64,000 nt of DNA from Dyella sp. RRB7 (GTDB lineage: Bacteria; Pseudomonadota; Gammaproteobacteria; Xanthomonadales; Rhodanobacteraceae): NCBI RefSeq assembly GCF_022761115.1, contig NZ_JAKWJS010000002.1, positions 545,515-609,514 of the forward strand, given 5' to 3'. The stretch's first letter is position 1, and every line of letters starts with the position of its first letter. This document shows, in pieces, positions 59,763 to 64,000 of the stretch. The notes beneath the pieces are model-generated. The model was given only the letters and a program-made list of their open reading frames with translations, was not told where the DNA came from and did not search any database. A program made the position numbers and the translations under genes.

Positions 59763-61658
59763 TTACGCCGGCGCAAATGCCCGCTGCCGCACCAGTTCGC
59801 ACACCTTGCGCACGTCGCCGTCCATCGCACGATCGCGCGCCATGAAGCCGATGTGCCGGCGCACCGCTTCGTGCGCCTTGCGTACCGCGGCGCCGGCATG
59901 GAAATCACCCACACTGGCCAGCGCCGTGGTGAGCTGCTTCACTTCATCGACGAACTGCGCGTAATGCGGATGCCCCTCGCGCGGCGCGTTGGCCACCTTG
60001 CCGGCCAGCGTCTGCCAGTCGCCACGCGCGGCGAGGCGGCACGCCGCATTGAGCATGGCCTGGCGGAAGTCCAGCGCCTGGGCGGCGGTGTACAGCTCCA
60101 GCGCGATCACATGGCCAAGGTCTTCCATCATCTCCAGCACATGGCGCGCCTCGTTGGCGCCCATCGAGACATGGTCTTCGGCGTTCGCACTGGTCGGCAC
60201 GGAATACACGCTGGCCGGATGCGCGCGGGTCGCCAGGTCATTGACCAGCGCCGCAGCGGTGTACTGCACGATCATGAAGCCGGAATCGGTGCCGTCCTCG
60301 TTGCCGGTGAGGAAAGCCGGCAGGCCATCGTTGGTGGCCGGGTCGACCAGCTTGTTGAGGCGACGCTCGGCAATGGAGGCCAGCACCGGAATCGCGGCCT
60401 TCACGTAGCTCATCGCCAGCGCCAGCGGCATGCCGTGAAAATGGCCGGCGGAGATCACCTGTTCCTCGATGAACCGCGCATCCTCGGCATCGGGGAAGAT
60501 CAGCGGATTGTCGGTGACCGAGTTAAGCTCGATATCGATCACGCGGCAGGCCTGTGCCCACGCGTCGCGCACGGCGCCATGCACCTGCGGCATGCAGCGC
60601 AGGCAATAGGCGTCCTGCGGCTGGTGCTTCTTGCCACCCTTGAACGGCAGGAAGCGCGCATAGAACGCCTCGCGACCGTGGCGCTGGTTGGCCGGCACCC
60701 AGTCCCAGCCGATGTCGAAAGTGAGCGCCTGATCCGCCGGGTCGGCCCAGGCGTCCGCCGACCACGGCCTGAAGCGCGGCACCAGGTGGTAAGGAATGTC
60801 GACCAGCGTGCTGCCTTCCAGCAACTGGCGCACATGCGCGGCCACCTCGACCTGCCCCGGATGCGGACGCAAGGCATGCACCTCGGGCCGCAATGCACCG
60901 CTGCGGCCGGCAAACGCATCGAGCGTCATCGCCGCCGCCAGGTCGGCCAGATCGAGCAGGTGTTCCAGCTCGTCCAGCGCCAGCGCTGCCGTGGCCAGCA
61001 TCTGCGCGGTACCGTTGTTCAATGCCAGGCCTTCCTTGAAGGACAGGCGAATCGGCGAAAGACCCGCGCGCCTGAGCGCTTCGGCGCCCGTCACGCGCTC
61101 GCCCTGATAGAACGCCTCGCCGCCGCCCAGCAGCACGATGGCCAGGTGCGAAAGCGGCGCGAGGTCGCCACTGGCGCCCACCGAACCCTTCTCCGGCACC
61201 ACCGGCACCACGTCGGCATTGAGCATCGCGGTAAGCGCCTTGAGCGTTTCCACGCGAATGCCCGAATGGCCGCGCATCAGCGTGTTGATGCGGATCACCA
61301 GCATGGCGCGCACCACCTCGGGCGCGAATGGCTTGCCCACGCAAACCGCGTGAGTGGTGATCAGGTTGTGCTGCAGCTCTTCCAGCAGCGTGCCTTCGGG
61401 CTTGCCGGGATTGCCGCCCGGCAGCTCGTCGCGCAGGCGATGCGCGCCCAACAGCTTGTCCGCGTTGCTGCCGAAGCCGGTGGTGACGCCGTAGGTGGGT
61501 TCGCCGCAGCTCACCTTGTCGGCCAGGAAGTCGGCCGCGCGCTGCACGCGCAGCAGCTGCGCTTCGTCCAGCTCCACGCGCAGGCCCTGGCGAGCGACGG
61601 CCACCAGCTGTTCGCGGGTCAGGCTGTTGCCGTCCAGGAGAATGGTCTTTGCAGTCAT
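59763..61658 (-). CDS. hutH: histidine ammonia-lyase family enzyme with an inserted segment
   Basis: This 631-residue member of the HAL/PAL family has the catalytic Tyr in YGVTTGFGSNAD, LQHNLITTHAVCVG (His typical of HAL), the MIO motif GSVGASGDLAPLSH (ASG at 162-164), and QDAYCLRCMPQVHGAVRD. Typical HALs have about 510 residues; here about 60 extra residues lie between EGS (283) and QDAYCLRC (348), and the C-terminus is also long. It deaminates histidine to urocanate, or another aromatic amino acid. No hutU, hutI or hutG gene is adjacent. GGAG precedes the ATG. Confidence 0.85.
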   Translation of the reverse strand: MTAKTILLDGNSLTREQLVAVARQGLRVELDEAQLLRVQRAADFLADKVSCGEPTYGVTTGFGSNADKLLGAHRLRDELPGGNPGKPEGTLLEELQHNLITTHAVCVGKPFAPEVVRAMLVIRINTLMRGHSGIRVETLKALTAMLNADVVPVVPEKGSVGASGDLAPLSHLAIVLLGGGEAFYQGERVTGAEALRRAGLSPIRLSFKEGLALNNGTAQMLATAALALDELEHLLDLADLAAAMTLDAFAGRSGALRPEVHALRPHPGQVEVAAHVRQLLEGSTLVDIPYHLVPRFRPWSADAWADPADQALTFDIGWDWVPANQRHGREAFYARFLPFKGGKKHQPQDAYCLRCMPQVHGAVRDAWAQACRVIDIELNSVTDNPLIFPDAEDARFIEEQVISAGHFHGMPLALAMSYVKAAIPVLASIAERRLNKLVDPATNDGLPAFLTGNEDGTDSGFMIVQYTAAALVNDLATRAHPASVYSVPTSANAEDHVSMGANEARHVLEMMEDLGHVIALELYTAAQALDFRQAMLNAACRLAARGDWQTLAGKVANAPREGHPHYAQFVDEVKQLTTALASVGDFHAGAAVRKAHEAVRRHIGFMARDRAMDGDVRKVCELVRQRAFAPA

Positions 61659-61750
61659 GCTTGGCTCCAGCCCGGACGGGCTTTCGTTTGCGTTTTAGGT
61701 CACGACCACTGCGCTGGGGAAACGCGGTGGCCGTGCTTCATGCGATGCGA

Positions 61751-63124
61751 TCAGGCGCCGATTTCCGCCTGCGCCAGCTCGACGCGCAAGGTCTTGATCA
61801 GCTCGCTGCGCGGCACTTCGAACTGGTCTTCGCGACGCAGGTCCTTCACGGTGACCACGCCCTTGGCCAGCTCGTCCTCGCCCAGCACGATCACGAAGCG
61901 GACGCCCGCGCGATCGGCATACTTGAACTGCTTGCCCAGCTTGCCGCCTTCCAGCACCACCTCGGTGGCGATGCCCGCGCCGCGCAACTCGCCGGCCAGC
62001 GCCAGGTAAGCCGGCAGCTGCGCCGCATCCATCTGCGTCACCAGCACATCGACCGTGCTGCGCGCCGTGCCGACCAGGCCGGCCTCGCGCAGCTGCCAGT
62101 AAAGACGCGTCAGGCCAATGGAAATGCCCACGCCCGGCAGGTGCGACTTGGTGTACTGGCCGGCCAGGTTCTCGTAGCGGCCGCCCGAGCAGATCGAGCC
62201 GATCTGCGGATGATCGTTGAGCGTGGTCTCGTAGACGGTGCCGGTGTAGTAGTCCAGGCCACGCGCAATGGAGAGGTTGAGCATGTAGTGCGACTCGGGC
62301 ACGCCGAAGTCGCGGATCAGGCCCAGCACTTCCTTCAGCTCGGCACGGCCCTGCTCCATGATCTCCGGGCCGGCGCCCAGCGCGTCGAGCTGGTCGAACG
62401 CGTCCTGCAGCGAACTGGAGCGTACCTGCACGAAATCGAGGATCTTCTGCGCCGTCTCGGCGCTCAACCCGAACTGCTCGCCGGTCAGCGTGTCGCGCAC
62501 GTAGTCGGCGCCGCGCTTGTCCAGCTTGTCCACCTCGCGCAGCACCAGCGTCTGCTGCTCGCTGTCGGTGACGCCCAGGCTTTCGAAGAAGCCGCGCATC
62601 AGCTTGCGGTTGTTGAGCTGGATGGTGAACGCGCCGATGTTCAGTTCGCGGAACACGCTATAGATGACGGCCGGCACTTCGGCGTCGTAGCGCACCGACA
62701 GGCTGTCCTTGCCGATCACGTCGATGTCGCACTGGTAGAACTCGCGGAAACGGCCACGCTGGGCACGCTCGCCGCGGTACACGCGCTGCATCTGGTAACG
62801 GCGGAACGGGAACGACAGATCGTGCTCGTGCTCGGCCACATAGCGCGCCAGCGGCACGGTGAGGTCGAAGCGCAACGCCAGCTCCGGCTTCTCGCCCTGC
62901 TCCAGCGCGCCGGTGGACTGCACGAAATACACCTGGCGCTCGGTCTCGCCGCCGGTCTTGGTCAACAGCACGTCGGCATATTCGATCACCGGCGTTTCGA
63001 TCGGCAGAAAGCCAAAGCGCTCGTAGTTGCGGCGGATCACGTCGAGCATGCGCTGGAACGCGATCTGGTCGAGCGGCAGCAGCTCGAGCACGCCGGGCAT
63101 GGTGCGGGCCGGGGTAAGCGCCAT
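61751..63124 (-). CDS. hisS: histidyl-tRNA synthetase
   Basis: This 457-residue class II synthetase has motif 2 ([32 protein letters not shown]), the histidine-binding [13 protein letters not shown], and [12 protein letters not shown] with motif 3 [13 protein letters not shown]. The C-terminal anticodon domain follows ([33 protein letters not shown]). GAGGA lies 5 nt before the ATG. It is 92 bp upstream of the HAL gene. Confidence 0.95.
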   Translation of the reverse strand: MALTPARTMPGVLELLPLDQIAFQRMLDVIRRNYERFGFLPIETPVIEYADVLLTKTGGETERQVYFVQSTGALEQGEKPELALRFDLTVPLARYVAEHEHDLSFPFRRYQMQRVYRGERAQRGRFREFYQCDIDVIGKDSLSVRYDAEVPAVIYSVFRELNIGAFTIQLNNRKLMRGFFESLGVTDSEQQTLVLREVDKLDKRGADYVRDTLTGEQFGLSAETAQKILDFVQVRSSSLQDAFDQLDALGAGPEIMEQGRAELKEVLGLIRDFGVPESHYMLNLSIARGLDYYTGTVYETTLNDHPQIGSICSGGRYENLAGQYTKSHLPGVGISIGLTRLYWQLREAGLVGTARSTVDVLVTQMDAAQLPAYLALAGELRGAGIATEVVLEGGKLGKQFKYADRAGVRFVIVLGEDELAKGVVTVKDLRREDQFEVPRSELIKTLRVELAQAEIGA

Positions 63125-63284
63125 GAAATCCTCTGCTTAGCGGTAGGAAAACGTCGGTTCACCGCCCGCGCGGCATGCCGCTGGACGGAGCCGCATAGGT
63201 TAGCAGAATGGCGCCCCGCCCCTTGCCGTAGCGGCGCCGAGGCACGGCAGGAAACCGACGACAAAAAATTCGCGACCAACCTGT

Positions 63285-63312
63285 TGCCAAGCCCACGAGA
63301 GGCCATTAAGAT
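63285..63312 (+). promoter_or_regulatory. promoter of tRNA-Pro(CGG)
   Basis: TTGCCA (63285-63290) and TAAGAT (63307-63312) are 16 bp apart; the start would lie 4-6 nt before the tRNA. Confidence 0.5.
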
Positions 63313-63324
63313 ACGCGGCTCCCA

Positions 63325-63401
63325 CGGGGTGTAGCTCAGCCTGGTAGAGCGCTACGTTCGGGACGTAGAAGTCGCATGTTCGAATCATGTCACCCCGACC
63401 A
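63325..63401 (+). tRNA. tRNA-Pro (anticodon CGG)
   Basis: The acceptor CGGGGTG pairs with CACCCCG, and the anticodon loop TTCGGGA within CTACG/CGTAG gives CGG (reads CCG). The T-loop TTCGAAT and encoded CCA are present. It stands alone with its own promoter and terminator. Confidence 0.95.
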
Positions 63402-63416
63402 AAATTCGAAGTAGTC

Positions 63417-63457
63417 AAGGCTCTGAAATCCGCTTAACAGCGTGCTTTCAGGGCCTT
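63417..63457 (+). terminator. terminator of tRNA-Pro(CGG)
   Basis: AAGGCTCTGAAA and TTTCAGGGCCTT pair over 12 bp (one wobble) around a 17-nt loop, followed by CTTCTTTTCC. Confidence 0.7.
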
Positions 63458-63935
63458 CTTCTTTTCCGGCCCGCAACTTGCCCAGAATCACTGGGAACAG
63501 GCGTAAACAGCCATTGCTCGGAGCCGGCGCCCCAAACGTAATCCCCAACCAGGATGGCCGCTAAACCGTTGATCCACCTGGCCTAAATATCTACCTTTTC
63601 TCTCGCCGCATCGGGCGTACATAGCGGCATGCCTCGCGTAGCGCCATAGCAGTGAAGATGGCATCGCACCATTGACAAGCCATCGTCGATGCTCTGGTTG
63701 CAGCCTACAGGCCACCGGGACGAATCTTTCGTCCCTTGGGACAAGGGCGGCCCAGACCAGGAACCCGATCCTTCCGCCCTTTCAAAATGCCAGACAGTCG
63801 TCGGCTCTGCTGGAATGAGCACTTCTTATCTGACTCAGGTTGCTCATGCCCCCGTAATCGCGGCCCCAAGCGGATAGCCGACACAAAGATTCGATAACAC
63901 TAAGCCCATCCCATCACGACTGTTTTGTCGAAGAT
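63458..63935. other. region without a recognisable gene
   Basis: About 480 bp after the tRNA terminator contain only short open frames without ribosome sites. Base composition is lower in GC than the core. No direct repeat of the tRNA 3' end, integrase or IS end was seen. Confidence 0.5.
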
Positions 63936-64000
63936 TTACATGTTTCGGCGGTACTCGCCGCCCACGTCGTACAAGGCGTGGCTGATCTGGCCGAGCGAGT
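63936..64000 (-). CDS. C-terminal end of an unidentified protein (runs off the window)
   Basis: Leftward, the last 21 codons read SLGQISHALYDVGGEYRRNM and end in TAA at 63938-63936. The sequence looks like a conserved enzyme tail, but I cannot name the family. The rest of the gene lies beyond the right edge. Confidence 0.5.
   Translation of the reverse strand, partial: SLGQISHALYDVGGEYRRNM

Noticed and set aside
59703..62009. A 768-codon open frame opposite the HAL gene
   Set aside because: It is antisense to a gene with an intact MIO motif and has the composition of a mirror frame.

Overview
The window is chromosomal DNA of a GC-rich gammaproteobacterium, most likely order Xanthomonadales (Lysobacterales), family Rhodanobacteraceae (Dyella, Frateuria, Luteibacter or Rhodanobacter type). 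The evidence is the gene order surE-pcm-yqaA-nlpD without rpoS, the block truD-ispF-ispD-ftsB-eno-kdsA-pyrG, a TrpR-like regulator at the head of a complete his operon, and a fused HisB whose phosphatase half lacks the zinc cysteines. No rRNA, species marker or database comparison was available, so the genus is an inference.

Layout. 1-6.5 kb (minus strand): the promoter-proximal part of an exopolysaccharide operon that resembles exosortase-A (XrtA) clusters. It encodes an export lipoprotein, a Wzz-type chain-length protein, a tyrosine-kinase-like ATPase with a ruined P-loop, an outer-membrane barrel, two alpha/beta hydrolases with replaced nucleophiles, and the start of galE, which runs off the left edge. 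6.7-10.4 kb: accessory DNA with an orphan sugar-methyltransferase-like gene, the C-terminal relic of a TonB-dependent receptor, an unassigned ORF relic, an orphan secreted protein with its own terminator, and a dead IS3-family element. 10.5-11.3 kb: a five-tRNA operon (Arg-ACG, Pro-TGG, Arg-TCT, His-GTG, Lys-CTT) with a strong promoter and terminator.

11.5-25.7 kb: core housekeeping genes. These are ftsH and rlmE, divergent from yhbY; nlpD-yqaA-pcm-surE; an Smr protein; then truD-ispF-ispD-ftsB-eno-kdsA-pyrG. 25.9-29.9 kb: the cytochrome bo3 oxidase operon cyoABCD. 30-36.4 kb: an M24B aminopeptidase, parE, a cysteine-synthase-like PLP enzyme, 3-hydroxyanthranilate dioxygenase and a NUDIX hydrolase. 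36.6-39.7 kb: two tandem APC permeases. 39.7-40.0 kb is a gene-free, AT-rich, hairpin-rich stretch, followed by a Tat-exported HiPIP.

40.6-43.8 kb: methionine salvage genes mtnB-mtnD-mtnC and a C13 (legumain-like) peptidase. 43.8-49.1 kb (minus): a flavoprotein followed by the sulfate ABC transporter (sbp-cysT-cysW-cysA). 49.5-56.9 kb (minus): the full, tightly overlapping his operon in the order regulator-GDCBHAF-IE, with a trp-operator-like palindrome over the predicted transcription start. 57.1-59.6 kb: a hypothetical gene and a MarR-EmrB efflux pair with a 19-bp palindromic operator. 59.8-63.1 kb (minus): an unusually long histidine ammonia-lyase and hisS. 63.3-64 kb: tRNA-Pro(CGG), about 0.5 kb with no recognisable gene, and the last 21 codons of an unidentified gene.

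Sulfur and histidine chemistry recur: sulfate uptake, methionine salvage and a cysteine-synthase-like enzyme on one side; his biosynthesis, HAL, hisS and tRNA-His on the other. No clearly new defence system, CRISPR array or prophage was found. The strongest candidates for new biology are the degenerate-kinase exopolysaccharide cluster, the autoregulated his promoter, the inserted segment in the HAL, and the structured intergenic region near 39.8 kb.
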